From contig NZ_CP119992.1 of NCBI RefSeq assembly GCF_029338575.1, positions 1,488,001-1,552,000 on the forward strand: a DNA stretch of 64,000 nt, written 5' to 3'. A program made the translations under genes and the position numbers. Below the pieces are notes generated by a model. It did not search any database, was not told where the DNA came from, and was given only the letters and a program-made list of their open reading frames with translations. The stretch comes from Halomarina halobia. GTDB lineage: Archaea; Halobacteriota; Halobacteria; Halobacteriales; Haloarculaceae. Positions 50,424-63,996 of this stretch are shown here, one piece after another. The number at the start of each line of letters is the position of its first letter. Within the stretch, counting starts at the first letter, position 1.

Positions 50424-51878
50424 ATGAGCGGCGAACAGGAACTCGGCATCACCGAGTCCAAAGCGCACAACCCCGGCGACTGGTACGCCGAGGTCGTCCG
50501 GAAGGCCGGCCTCGCGGACTACGCGCCGATGGGCGGCTTCATCGTCACCCGACCCCGCGGGTACGCCCTCTGGGAGGGACTGCAGTCGCACCTCGACGGC
50601 TGGTTCAAGGAGACCGGCGTGCAGAACGCCTACTTCCCCCTGTTCATCCCCGAGAGCTACCTCGAACGCGAGAAGGACATCGTCGAGGGGTTCGACCCCG
50701 AGGTGGCGTGGGTCACCCACGGCGGGTACGACGAACTCGAAGAGCGCCTGGCGGTCCGACCCACGAGCGAGTCGATCATCACGCCGTTCATGGCGCAGTG
50801 GATCCGCAGCCACCGCGACCTCCCCATGCGGCTGAACCAGTGGTGCTCGGTCGTGCGCTGGGAGGCGACCGACACGAAGCCGTTCTTCCGCACGAAGGAG
50901 TTCCTCTGGCAGGAGGGCCACACCGCCCACCGCGACGGCGAGGAGGCGTGGGAGGAGACGATCCGCCGCCTCGACCAGTACGAACGTCTCTACACCGACG
51001 TGCTCGCCATCCCCGCGCTCCGCGGGAAGAAGCCGGACCATGACAAGTTCCCCGGCGCGGACACGACGACGACGCTGGAGGCGCTGATGCCCGACGGCAA
51101 GTCCGTCCAGTCGTGCACGAGCCACTACCTCGGGACGTCGTTCGCGGAGGCCTACGACGTCACCTACGCCGACGAGGACGAGGAGGAACAACTGGCCCAC
51201 ACCACCTCGTGGGGGCTCTCCTGGCGCGCGCTGGGAGCGCTCATCATGACCCACTCCGACGACCAGGGACTCGTCCTGCCGCCCACGATCGCCCCCGAGC
51301 AGGTCGTGATCGTTCCGATCTGGCAGGAGGACACCCGCGAGGCGGTCCTCGAGTACTGCGGTGACCTGCGAGACGAACTCGACGGGGCGGGGGTCCGCGT
51401 CCACCTGGACGACCGTGACGAGCGCAACCCCGGCTTCAAGTTCAACGAGTGGGAGTTAAAGGGCGTCCCCCTCCGGATCGAGGTCGGTCCCAACGAGGTC
51501 GAGGACGGGGAGGTGACGCTCGTCCACCGCCCCGACGGCGAGTCCGAGGCGGCCGACCGGAGCGACCTCGTCGAGGCGGTCGAGGGCGCGCTCGACACCG
51601 TCTACGCGAAGCTCTACGCCGCCGCCGAGGAGAACCTTGAGTCGAACGTCCGGGAGGCCGACAGTCGAAACGAGATCCTCGGCACGATCGGCCGACACGG
51701 CGGGTACGTGAAGACGGGCTGGTGCGGCGAGGAGGCCTGCGAAGCCGAGATCAAGGAGCAGATCGCCGCCGAGATCGTGATGGTGCCGATGGACGAGGAC
51801 GAGCCCCCGATCCACGACACCTGCGGCGTCTGCGGCGAGGGCGCGGAGACGACGGCCTACTTCGCGAAGTCCTACTGA
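50424..51878 (+). CDS. proS: prolyl-tRNA synthetase, archaeal/eukaryotic type
   Basis: This 484-aa class II synthetase charges tRNA-Pro. Motif 2 (RWEATDTKPFFRTKEFLWQEGH) is split by a short loop, and motif 3 and the anticodon domain (EQVVIVPIWQ) follow. The C-terminal extension has paired cysteines (CGEEAC and CGVCG), a zinc site characteristic of the archaeal branch, and ends in the conserved AYFAKSY. It has no bacterial editing insert. Confidence 0.97.
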   Translation: MSGEQELGITESKAHNPGDWYAEVVRKAGLADYAPMGGFIVTRPRGYALWEGLQSHLDGWFKETGVQNAYFPLFIPESYLEREKDIVEGFDPEVAWVTHGGYDELEERLAVRPTSESIITPFMAQWIRSHRDLPMRLNQWCSVVRWEATDTKPFFRTKEFLWQEGHTAHRDGEEAWEETIRRLDQYERLYTDVLAIPALRGKKPDHDKFPGADTTTTLEALMPDGKSVQSCTSHYLGTSFAEAYDVTYADEDEEEQLAHTTSWGLSWRALGALIMTHSDDQGLVLPPTIAPEQVVIVPIWQEDTREAVLEYCGDLRDELDGAGVRVHLDDRDERNPGFKFNEWELKGVPLRIEVGPNEVEDGEVTLVHRPDGESEAADRSDLVEAVEGALDTVYAKLYAAAEENLESNVREADSRNEILGTIGRHGGYVKTGWCGEEACEAEIKEQIAAEIVMVPMDEDEPPIHDTCGVCGEGAETTAYFAKSY

Positions 51879-52098
51879 GCGAGGGCCGGTCGAACCGGGC
51901 AGAGCGGCGAGGGGAGATCGGAGGCCGCGTCGGGGCGAAAGGCGGATCGGCCGGCCGCCCGGCGACGCGACCCCTCGCGACGAACGTCACTTCGAGACGG
52001 CGTTCCGAATTGTTTTGTTTGCATTATTTCCACCCTCCCCGGTAGATTATCCCCCACTACCCCAGTCTTTTACCACACCCGCCCGCCTGTAATATGTC

Positions 52099-52106
52099 TT
52101 AATATA
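52099..52106 (+). promoter_or_regulatory. TATA box for gltB
   Basis: TTAATATA in an AT-rich stretch predicts initiation near 52130 and a leader of about 40 bases with GGAG just before the ATG at 52170. The rest of the 291-base gap after proS shows no gene. Confidence 0.6.
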
Positions 52107-52169
52107 GCATAAACAGTAGGATAGCCCCTTGAGCAGAACTCTCATGGGGTACGATAGCCGTGATGGAGT

Positions 52170-56693
<4,524 letters not shown>

Positions 56694-56791
56694 TAGGGAG
56701 TATCGTACTACTCCATCGATTCGCTCCGTGAGAATCGATGCCCCGACCAGTCGGGTCTCACCGTGCCTCCGGCCGGCTACGATACTCTCTA
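56694..56791. other. branched stem structure directly after gltB
   Basis: Outer arms TAGGGAGTATCGTA (56694-56707) and TACGATACTCTCTA (56778-56791) pair over 14 bases with one mismatch. Inside lie CATCGATTC/GAATCGATG (56714-56740), CCCGA/TCGGG (56742-56755) and a self-complementary CCGGCCGG region. It starts at the base after the gltB stop. Confidence 0.75.
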
Positions 56792-56843
56792 GGGGTCGGA
56801 GACCGATCCGAACCGATTTCCCGCTCCCGCGCGATCCACGAGC

Positions 56844-57599
56844 ATGGCGACCCAGGACCTCTCGGTCCGGCTGATCCGACACGCGACGCTGCTGGTCGAG
56901 GTAGGCGGGACGACCGTCCTCGTCGATCCGATGCTGGGCGAGGCGGGCGCGAACCCGCCGATCCCGAACTCGCCGAACGACCGCCGCAACCCGCTCGTGG
57001 ACCTCCCCGACGTCGATCTCTCCGCGGACGCCGTCCTGGTGACGCACCTCCACCGGGATCACCTCGACGACCCGGCGAGGGACCGGCTACCGGACGACCG
57101 ACCCGTGTTCTGCCAGCCGGAGGACGTGGACGAACTCACGGAGGCGGGGTTCACCGACATCCGCACGGTCGACGACGCCCGCGTGTTCGGCGGCCTCGAG
57201 GTGATCCGGACGCCCGCCCGTCACGGCCGCGGCGACCTCGCCGAGCGGATGGGACCCGTCTCGGGGTTCCTCCTGCGCGCCGAGGGCGGTCGGAGCGTCT
57301 ACCTCGCCGGCGACACCGTCTGGTACGAGGGGGTCCGCGAGACCCTGGAGCGGTACGACCCGGACGTCGTGGTCGTGAACGCCGGCGCGGCGCAGTTCGT
57401 CGAGGGCGACCCGATCACGATGACCGCCGAGGACGTGATCGCCGTCCGCGAGCACGCCGACGCGCCCGTCGTCGCCGTCCACATGGAGGCCATCAACCAC
57501 TGTCCCCTCTCTCGCGCCGACCTCCGGGCGGCGGTCGACGAGGCGGGCGTCGGCGACCGGGTGTACGTCCCGGCCGACGGCGAGCGCCTCGACCTCTGA
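56844..57599 (+). CDS. UlaG-like metallo-beta-lactamase-fold hydrolase
   Basis: This 251-aa protein has the binuclear metal motif VTHLHRDHLDD near residue 65 and HHxxH-type downstream residues (RTPARHGRGDLAERMG, VAVHMEAINHCPLSR). The UlaG class hydrolyses lactones or phosphoesters; the substrate is unknown. It lies 150 bases after gltB. Confidence 0.88.
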   Translation: MATQDLSVRLIRHATLLVEVGGTTVLVDPMLGEAGANPPIPNSPNDRRNPLVDLPDVDLSADAVLVTHLHRDHLDDPARDRLPDDRPVFCQPEDVDELTEAGFTDIRTVDDARVFGGLEVIRTPARHGRGDLAERMGPVSGFLLRAEGGRSVYLAGDTVWYEGVRETLERYDPDVVVVNAGAAQFVEGDPITMTAEDVIAVREHADAPVVAVHMEAINHCPLSRADLRAAVDEAGVGDRVYVPADGERLDL

Positions 57600-57646
57600 G
57601 CGGCGGGGATCGCCACACGTTTGCCCCGTCCGCCGAAGCCAGCGTC

Positions 57647-58624
57647 ATGGACACCGCACTGATCGTCGGCGGGACGCGCTTCATCGGCCGGCACGCCGTC
57701 GAGGAGTTCCTCGACGCCGGCTACGAGGTGACGATCTTCACCCGCGGGAACCGCGAGAACCCGTTCGCCGACCGCGAGGGGGTCGAGCACGTCGAGGGCG
57801 ACCGGACGAACGACTCCGCGCTCGCGCTCGCCCGCGAGCGGGCTGACCCCGACGTCGTGATCGACTGCGTCGCCTACCACCCCAGGGACGTGCGCGCCGC
57901 GACCGAGGTCTTCGCCGACTGCGGGGCCTACGTCTACGTCTCCTCGGGGGCGGCCTACGGGCGGGAGGTCGTCCCCAAGCGCGAGGGTGAGACGCCGCTG
58001 CACGACTGCACGCCCGAGCAGGCGGCCGACGACTCGATGGACACCTACGGCCCCCGGAAGGCCGAGGGCGACCGCGCCGTCTTGGCCGCCGCCGAGCGCG
58101 GCGTCCGCGCGACGAGCGTCCGCCCGCCGGTCGTCTACGGCCCCCACGACTACACCGAGCGTTTCGACTACTGGATCGACCGCGTCCTGAACCACGACCG
58201 GGTGATCGTTCCGTACACCTCCCTCAGGCACCTCGCGTACGTCGGGGACGTGGCGAGCGCCCTGCGCACCGTCGCCGAGGCGGGCGAGGCGGGCGCGGCG
58301 TACAACGTCGGCGATCACACGCTCCCGACCCTCCCCGAGTGGGTCGACCTGCTGGCCGCGGAGGCGGGCCGCGAGGTCGAGGTCGTCCGCGCCGGCCCCC
58401 GCGAACTGTCGGCGGGCGGCGTCGAGCCGGCGGACTTCCCGCTGTACCGCGGGTACCCGCACGTCCTCGACACCCACCGGCTGGAGGCGCTCGGCTGGGA
58501 GGCGACCCCGCTCGCGGAGACGGTCGCGGCGACCGTCGAGGCCCACCCCGACGGCGCGGGGCGCGAGGCGGGGCCCGACCGCGAGGCCGAGGAGCGCGTG
58601 CTCGGCGTGCTGGAGACGTTCTAA
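57647..58624 (+). CDS. NAD-dependent epimerase/dehydratase (extended SDR)
   Basis: This 325-aa extended SDR starts MDTALIVGGTRFIGRHAVEE (GGTRFIG NAD motif). YVSSGAAYG and YGPRKAEGDR give the Tyr-x3-Lys pair. Family members change sugar nucleotides or act as isoflavone reductase-like enzymes. The substrate is not evident. It precedes egsA in the same direction, 48 bases apart. Confidence 0.9.
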   Translation: MDTALIVGGTRFIGRHAVEEFLDAGYEVTIFTRGNRENPFADREGVEHVEGDRTNDSALALARERADPDVVIDCVAYHPRDVRAATEVFADCGAYVYVSSGAAYGREVVPKREGETPLHDCTPEQAADDSMDTYGPRKAEGDRAVLAAAERGVRATSVRPPVVYGPHDYTERFDYWIDRVLNHDRVIVPYTSLRHLAYVGDVASALRTVAEAGEAGAAYNVGDHTLPTLPEWVDLLAAEAGREVEVVRAGPRELSAGGVEPADFPLYRGYPHVLDTHRLEALGWEATPLAETVAATVEAHPDGAGREAGPDREAEERVLGVLETF

Positions 58625-58672
58625 CGCCCCCGACAAACAAACCGTTATGACGCGCGACAGACACCGGACTGT

Positions 58673-59719
58673 ATGTTCGACAAACTCGCGTGGATTCGCC
58701 TGCCGCGCAACGTGGTCGTCGGCCACGGCGTCATCGACGAGACGGCCGCGGCCATCGACGAGGTACACCTCGGCGGGACGCCGCTGATCGTCACCAGCCC
58801 GACGCCCCGGCGGATCGCCGGCGAGCGCGTCGCCGAACAGTTCGAGGCGAGCGTCACCGTCACCGTCGAGACGGCCAGCTTCGCCGCCGTCGAGCGCGTC
58901 ATCGAGGCCGCCCGCGCCGAGGAGGTCGACTTCCTCGTGGGCGTCGGCGGCGGGAAGGCCATCGACATCGCGAAGATGGCCTCCGACGAGCTGGGGATGG
59001 GCTTCGTCAGCGTGCCGACGGCGGCGAGCCACGACGGCATCGTCTCCGGGCGGGGGTCGGTCCCGGAGGGCGACACCCGCCACAGCGTCGCCGCGGAGCC
59101 GCCGCTCGCGGTCGTCGCAGACACCGAGATCATCGCCGACGCCCCCTGGCGGCTCACCACGGCGGGCTGCGCCGACATCATCTCCAACTACACGGCGGTC
59201 CGCGACTGGGAGCTCGCCCACCGGCTGAAGAACGTCGAGTACTCGGAGTACGCCGGGGCGCTCTCGCAGATGACCGCGGAGATGCTCGTCGGCAACGCCG
59301 ACTCGATCAAGCCCGGACTGGAGGAGTCGGCCTGGATCGTCGTGAAGGCGCTCGTCTCCTCCGGCGTCGCCATGTCGATCGCCGGCTCCTCGCGGCCCGC
59401 GAGCGGCGCGGAGCACCTCATCTCCCACCAGCTCGACCGCATCGCGCCCGGCGCGGCGCTGCACGGCCACCAGGTCGGCGTCGCGAGCGTCGTTACCGAG
59501 TACCTCCACTCGGGGTCGGCGGGGCGCTGGCGGAACGTCCGCGACGCGCTCGCGGACATCGGCGCGCCGACCACGGCGGACGAGCTGGGGATCACCGCCG
59601 AGGACTTCGTCGAGGCGATGACGACCGCCCACGAGATCCGCGACCGCTACACGATCCTCGGCGACGGCGTGAGCCGCGAGGCGGCCGTCGAGGCCGCGAC
59701 GGTGACGGGCGTCATCTAG
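58673..59719 (+). CDS. egsA: sn-glycerol-1-phosphate dehydrogenase
   Basis: This 348-aa enzyme makes the archaeal lipid backbone by reducing dihydroxyacetone phosphate to glycerol-1-phosphate. The nucleotide-binding GVGGGKAIDIAKMAS, VPTAASHDGIVSGRG and the zinc-ligand regions (ASGAEHLISHQLD, LHGHQVGV) are present. It is a defining archaeal gene; the call is secure. Confidence 0.97.
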   Translation: MFDKLAWIRLPRNVVVGHGVIDETAAAIDEVHLGGTPLIVTSPTPRRIAGERVAEQFEASVTVTVETASFAAVERVIEAARAEEVDFLVGVGGGKAIDIAKMASDELGMGFVSVPTAASHDGIVSGRGSVPEGDTRHSVAAEPPLAVVADTEIIADAPWRLTTAGCADIISNYTAVRDWELAHRLKNVEYSEYAGALSQMTAEMLVGNADSIKPGLEESAWIVVKALVSSGVAMSIAGSSRPASGAEHLISHQLDRIAPGAALHGHQVGVASVVTEYLHSGSAGRWRNVRDALADIGAPTTADELGITAEDFVEAMTTAHEIRDRYTILGDGVSREAAVEAATVTGVI

Positions 59720-59720
59720 G

Positions 59721-60200
59721 CTAGATCGCGGAGATCGAGCGCGGGGGACGGGAACGCCACGCGCAGTTGGACTCGGGCTCGCCGCCGACGTAGCGACCGG
59801 AGAAGAGCGCCGAGAGCCGGTAGAGCGAGTCCCGGTCGGGGTTCGTCGCGTCGGTCAGACAGACGATCGTGACGCCGAGCAGGTCGTCGAGCGCGGCATC
59901 GATGCCGGTTCGCTCGCGCAGCGAACGGCGCGCGCCCGACTCGATGGTCTCGTCGCGGCGGACGAGACCGTAGGGGTCGGTCCAGCCGTCGCCCGCTTCG
60001 CGGACCGCGAGTACCTCGTCGGTGGCGTTCCGGACGCGGACGGCGGCGTCGACGACCCCCGCGCTCGCGAGCGAGGCCATCCTGTCGTACACCTCGGCGC
60101 GGACGCTGAGGGTCGTCTGCCGGACCGTGAATCCGCTGTACGAACCGTCGAGCACCCGGAGATAATCGGAGACGCGCTCGTGGGTGTCGCTCACGGACAT
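59721..60200 (-). CDS. NUDIX-fold protein with degenerate catalytic box
   Basis: This 159-aa protein has the Nudix-like GLVRRDETIESGARRSLRER plus TGI, but two of the glutamates that bind Mg2+ are replaced. It is therefore probably a binding or regulatory protein rather than a hydrolase. An N-terminal helical segment of about 45 residues precedes the fold. It converges with egsA, one base between the stops. Confidence 0.7.
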   Translation of the reverse strand: MSVSDTHERVSDYLRVLDGSYSGFTVRQTTLSVRAEVYDRMASLASAGVVDAAVRVRNATDEVLAVREAGDGWTDPYGLVRRDETIESGARRSLRERTGIDAALDDLLGVTIVCLTDATNPDRDSLYRLSALFSGRYVGGEPESNCAWRSRPPRSISAI

Positions 60201-60225
60201 CGACCGATCGTTTCACATCGCCGTA

Positions 60226-60233
60226 CATAAATC
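60226..60233 (-). promoter_or_regulatory. TATA box for the degenerate NUDIX gene
   Basis: Minus-strand GATTTATG is 28 bases before the ATG at 60200, predicting a leaderless message. The 199-base gap to the peptidase stop is notably AT-rich, with a TTAATTAA palindrome near 60324. Confidence 0.6.
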
Positions 60234-60399
60234 CGAATGACCTTCCAGCGCCACAGACGGTGTTAAATCAGCGTTTTATCGACCGGTGGACAACGTATAT
60301 TCCATTCGTTACATGTATGGTTAATTAACACAGTGGGACGGGGTGGGCGGCCGCGTCGAGCGAAAAGGTCGCCTTACGGGCGACGAAACAGTTAGGCGC

Positions 60400-62298
60400 T
60401 CAGACGTGTTCGTCGAGGAACGCGACGATGCGCGAGTAGGCCTCGATCCGGTTCTCGAGTTTGGCGACGCCGTGGCCCTCGTCCTCGAAGATCAGCGTCT
60501 CGACCGGCACGCCCTGCTCGCGGGCGGCCTCCGCGACCTGTTCGGCCTCGCCGACGGGGACCCGCGGGTCGTTCGCGCCGTGGAGGACGAACAGCGGTGC
60601 GCGGATCGCGTCGACGGTGTTGACGGGGCTGATCGACTCGAGGAACTCGCGGTCGTCCTCGAGCGAGCCGTACTCGGCCTCGCGGAGTTCCCGCCGCCAC
60701 GACCCGGTGTTCTCGAGGAACGTGACGAAGTTGGCGATGCCGACGATGTCCACGCCCGCCGCCCAGAGGTCGGGGTACTCGGTGAGCGCGGCGAGCACCA
60801 TGAACCCGCCGTAGGAGCCGCCGAAGGCGACGATCCGGTCGGGATCCACGACCGGCTGACGCGAGAGCCACTCGACGCCCGCGCGGACGTCGGCGACGCT
60901 GTCCATGCGCCGCTCCACGTCGTCGAGGTGCGCGTAGGCCGTCCCGTAGCCGGTCGAGCCACGGACGTTCGGCTCGAAGACGGCGTAACCACGCCGGAGG
61001 AAGTACTGCTTCAGCGCGTAGAACGACGGGCGGCGCTGGCTCTCGGGGCCGCCGTGGATGTCCACGACGACGGGCACGCCGTCGCCCACCGCGCCGTCGC
61101 GCTCGTTGGCCGCCCACGGGACGGAGAAGAACGCGGGGATCTCCAGGCCGTCGAAGCTCTCGTAGCGAACGAGTTCGGGTTCGACGAACGACTCACGGGG
61201 GACCCCCGCGGTCGAGGCGCGCGTCCACCGCTCGCGCTCGCCGGAGGTGACGTCGACCACGTGGACGTTCGCGTTCTCGACGCTCCCGGTGACGGTGAGC
61301 GAGAACGAGCGCGCGCCCTCGTCGAAGCTGACCCCGCCCGCGACGCCCGGCGGGAGATCGAGCGTCCGCCCGCCCCGGAAGGTCGCCCCGTCGAGGTCGC
61401 CGACGGTCAACTCGGTGTAGCCGTCGACGTTGCGCGAGTAGATCGCCCGCCCCGTGTCGTGATCGAGGGCGACGCCGTCGACGTTCCACTCGTCGTCCTC
61501 GACGACCGGTTCGAGCGCGCCGTCGAGGCCGACGCGCGCGAGGTACAGCAGGTCCGAGTCGCGGTCGGTGACGACGTAGATCCCCCTTCCGTCGGGTGCC
61601 CACGTCGCGCTCAGGAAGCGGACGGTCCCCTCGTGGGGCGTGAGGTGGGTCAGGTCGCCCGAGGGGAGATCGAGCGCGTAGACGTCCTGGTCGAACGAGG
61701 AGTAGGCCTCGGTGACGATCAGCGCCGAGTCGTCCGGCGAGAACCCCTCGACGGTGAGCCAGCCGTCGCCCTCGTGGACGAGTTCGGCCTCGTCGCCTCG
61801 CTCGTCGCGGCCCTGGACGTACACGTCGAAGGCGGCCTCGTCCCGGCGGTTCGAGGCGAACGCGAATCGCTCGCCGTCGTGGCTCCAGCCGCCCCAGCGG
61901 TGTTTCGCGCGAGCATCGCTCGGGCGGGGCTCGCTGCGGCCCGAGGTGCCGCCGCGGTGTTTCGCGCGAGCATCGCTCTCCGAGATGTCGAACGGGAGGG
62001 TCAGTCCCGCGATCGGGTCGGCGGTCGGGTCGGGATCGAGGTCGAGCAGGTACAGTTGCATCCGCTCGTCGCCGCCCTCGTCCATGCCGAAGACGGCCTC
62101 CTCGCGGGTCGGGGAGCAGGAGACGAACGAGACGGCCTCGTCGTAGAAGGTTCGCTGTTCGGGCCACGCCTCGGGTTCCGAGAGCGTCCACACCTGCGGG
62201 ACGCCGGTCGTGTCCATGAGGAAGGCGAGCGTGCCCGACGGGGAGAGCGACCCACCGTAGGCGCTCCGGATGTTGAGGTAGCGCTCGATGTCGCGCAT
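60400..62298 (-). CDS. S9-family peptidase (acylaminoacyl-peptidase/prolyl oligopeptidase type)
   Basis: This 632-aa peptidase has a seven-bladed propeller (about 1-370) and a C-terminal alpha/beta hydrolase. The nucleophile is in GGSYGGFMVLAAL, the acid in HGANDPRVPVGEAEQ and the His in EDEGHGVAKLENR. It releases N-terminal or prolyl residues from peptides. An 19-residue internal tandem duplication brings SDARAKHR twice near residue 115. The ATG at 62298 is preferred over the frame extending to 62790, which overlaps the divergent SDR. Confidence 0.94.
   Translation of the reverse strand: MRDIERYLNIRSAYGGSLSPSGTLAFLMDTTGVPQVWTLSEPEAWPEQRTFYDEAVSFVSCSPTREEAVFGMDEGGDERMQLYLLDLDPDPTADPIAGLTLPFDISESDARAKHRGGTSGRSEPRPSDARAKHRWGGWSHDGERFAFASNRRDEAAFDVYVQGRDERGDEAELVHEGDGWLTVEGFSPDDSALIVTEAYSSFDQDVYALDLPSGDLTHLTPHEGTVRFLSATWAPDGRGIYVVTDRDSDLLYLARVGLDGALEPVVEDDEWNVDGVALDHDTGRAIYSRNVDGYTELTVGDLDGATFRGGRTLDLPPGVAGGVSFDEGARSFSLTVTGSVENANVHVVDVTSGERERWTRASTAGVPRESFVEPELVRYESFDGLEIPAFFSVPWAANERDGAVGDGVPVVVDIHGGPESQRRPSFYALKQYFLRRGYAVFEPNVRGSTGYGTAYAHLDDVERRMDSVADVRAGVEWLSRQPVVDPDRIVAFGGSYGGFMVLAALTEYPDLWAAGVDIVGIANFVTFLENTGSWRRELREAEYGSLEDDREFLESISPVNTVDAIRAPLFVLHGANDPRVPVGEAEQVAEAAREQGVPVETLIFEDEGHGVAKLENRIEAYSRIVAFLDEHV
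61897..61920. repeat. 24-bp internal direct repeat, copy 1
   Basis: GCGGTGTTTCGCGCGAGCAT (first 20 of 24 bases) recurs exactly at 61954-61977, 57 bases apart and in frame, inside the S9 peptidase gene. Confidence 0.85.
61954..61977. repeat. 24-bp internal direct repeat, copy 2
   Basis: This is the exact copy of 61897-61920. The 57-base period inserts 19 residues in the peptidase without breaking the frame. Confidence 0.85.
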
Positions 62299-62406
62299 GG
62301 GGTGAGTGTGGGCGGGGGGCGAGATAGCCCTTCGGGGGTGACAGGAGACTCGCCCGCACGCCGACGCGGTCAGCGTTATCCGCGCGCCCCGCCAAGGGCC
62401 GACGGC

Positions 62407-63378
62407 ATGGCTACGAACGACTGGACGGCGGATCGACTGCCCGACCAGAGCGGGAAAACGGCCGTCGTCACGGGTGCGAACGGCGGACTCGGCTACCGGG
62501 TGACGCGCGAACTCGCCGCCCGCGGCGCGACCGTCGCGATGGCATGCCGGAGCGAGGAGCGCGGCGAGCGCGCCCGGCGACGCGTCCGCGCCGCGTTCCC
62601 CGACGCCGACCTCGACCTCCTGACGCTCGACCTCGCCGACCTCGACTCCGTGCGCGCGTTCGCGGGGGCCTTCCGGGAGGCCCACGACGACCTCCACGTC
62701 CTCGTCAACAACGCGGGCGTGATGCACACGCCGTACCGCCGGACTGCGGACGGCTTCGAACTCCAGTTCGGCGTCAACCACCTCGGGCACTTCGCGCTCA
62801 CCGGCCTGCTACTCGACCGCCTCGCGGCGACAGACGGGACGACCCGGGTCGTCACCGTGAGCAGTCTCCTCCACGGGCGCGGCACGCTGCGGCTCGATAC
62901 GCCCGACGAGGAGTCGTACGACCGCTACGAGGCCTACGCCGGGAGCAAGCTCGCCAACCTGCTGTTCGCCTACGAGTTACAGCGCCGCTTCGAGGCGGCC
63001 GACCTCGACGCGCTGAGCCTCGCGGCCCACCCCGGCTGGGCCGCCACCGGCCTCCAGCGCGCCGGCCCCGAGATGGAGGGCAACCGGCTGCGGGCGCGGC
63101 TGATGGACCTCGGAAACGCCCTCTTCGCCCAGTCGGCGGCGCGCGGCGCGCTCCCGATCCTGTACGCCGCCGCCGGCTCGCCGGTCGAGGGCGGCGCGTT
63201 CTACGGACCGCGCGGTCCGGGACCGCTCCAGTACCAGGGACCCCCCGACCGGGTGACGTCGAACGCGAAGTCCCACGACCGGACCGCCGCCCGACAGCTC
63301 TGGATCGCCTCCGAGAACCTCACGGGAGTTCGCTATGACTTCGAGGGGGCAAAGGAGGCGGAACGGGCGGCGCGCTAA
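62407..63378 (+). CDS. short-chain dehydrogenase/reductase, retinol-dehydrogenase-like
   Basis: This 323-aa SDR has TAVVTGANGGLGYRVTRELA near the N-terminus, LHVLVNNAGVM, and the active site YEAYAGSKLANLLFAYELQ (Tyr-x3-Lys). Length and the LAAHPGWAATGLQ motif fit the RDH/WWOX-like group that acts on lipophilic alcohols. The ATG at 62407 is the first sensible start; the very long upstream frame is antisense to the peptidase. Confidence 0.92.
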   Translation: MATNDWTADRLPDQSGKTAVVTGANGGLGYRVTRELAARGATVAMACRSEERGERARRRVRAAFPDADLDLLTLDLADLDSVRAFAGAFREAHDDLHVLVNNAGVMHTPYRRTADGFELQFGVNHLGHFALTGLLLDRLAATDGTTRVVTVSSLLHGRGTLRLDTPDEESYDRYEAYAGSKLANLLFAYELQRRFEAADLDALSLAAHPGWAATGLQRAGPEMEGNRLRARLMDLGNALFAQSAARGALPILYAAAGSPVEGGAFYGPRGPGPLQYQGPPDRVTSNAKSHDRTAARQLWIASENLTGVRYDFEGAKEAERAAR

Positions 63379-63713
63379 CCTTCCCCGCCCTTCCGGCCCG
63401 AGCTACCGGGGTCGTCGGACCCGCCGGATCCATCGGGGCCGTCGCGTTCGTCGAGTTCGTCGAGCAGCGCCCGCGCCGCCTCGACGTGCGCGTCGCCCTC
63501 CGGGTGGCCGGTCCCCTCGACGTGCGAGAGCAGCGTCCGTACCTGGTCGAGGCGGCGCTCGACCGCCGCCTCCGGCGCGTCCCCGCGGGCGACGTCCGCG
63601 GCGACGGCCTCCGCCTCGCCCAGCCAGCGGTTCGCCGTCCGATCGAGCGGGAGGTCCGCCGTCGCTTCGAGGCGGGCGTGCAGGCGTTCGAGGAGTGGGC
63701 GGTCGTCGTTCAT
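63375..63713 (-). CDS. 112-aa helical acidic protein, unrecognised
   Basis: A soluble helical protein (LLERLHARLEATADLPLDRT, then AAVERRLDQVRTLLSHVEG) with a disordered Gly/Ser/Asp tail. It overlaps the SDR stop by four bases in convergent orientation. It looks conserved but I cannot name the family. Confidence 0.65.
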   Translation of the reverse strand: MNDDRPLLERLHARLEATADLPLDRTANRWLGEAEAVAADVARGDAPEAAVERRLDQVRTLLSHVEGTGHPEGDAHVEAARALLDELDERDGPDGSGGSDDPGSSGRKGGEG

Positions 63714-63802
63714 ACGGTCTATCTGATGCGTCGTCGGACCGAAACGGGTTCCGGCGCACTAGTGACTCTGGACGTCGCGCGCCGCGAGGGACAGGGGGGA
63801 AC

Positions 63803-63964
63803 CTACCGGTACCGCGGGAGGTCGACGACGAGATCCGAGGAGAGCCACCCGTCGACGTTCCCCTCCTCGATGATGACCGTCCGCTCCGGACGCGTCCGGC
63901 AGGCGACCGCTCTGACCTCGCGGTCGGACGCGGCGTCGATCCGTTCGGGCCGTGAAGTGCTCAC
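63803..63964 (-). CDS. 53-aa small haloarchaeal protein, GTG start
   Basis: Read directly from the sequence: VSTSRPERIDAASDREVRAV, then TVIIEEGNVDGWLSSDLVVD and a short end. The pattern of a valine/isoleucine strand followed by a GWLSSD segment resembles a widespread haloarchaeal small-protein family (possibly DUF7331). A strong TATA box lies 20-30 bases upstream, so it is leaderless. Confidence 0.65.
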   Translation of the reverse strand: MSTSRPERIDAASDREVRAVACRTRPERTVIIEEGNVDGWLSSDLVVDLPRYR

Positions 63965-63982
63965 GGCCCGATTTAGGGCGGC

Positions 63983-63996
63983 CTAAATATAAGCGT
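63983..63996 (-). promoter_or_regulatory. TATA box for the 53-aa protein
   Basis: Minus-strand ACGCTTATATTTAG is centred 25 bases before the GTG at 63964. It is one of the best-formed TATA boxes in the window. Confidence 0.65.

Noticed and set aside
61897..61977. Mini CRISPR or mobile repeat in the peptidase gene
   Set aside because: There are only two copies, 57 bases apart and in frame, inside one coding sequence; a simple tandem duplication explains them.
60343..62406. Upstream extension of the SDR frame to 1011 codons
   Set aside because: It is antisense to the S9 peptidase; SDR homology starts only at 62407.
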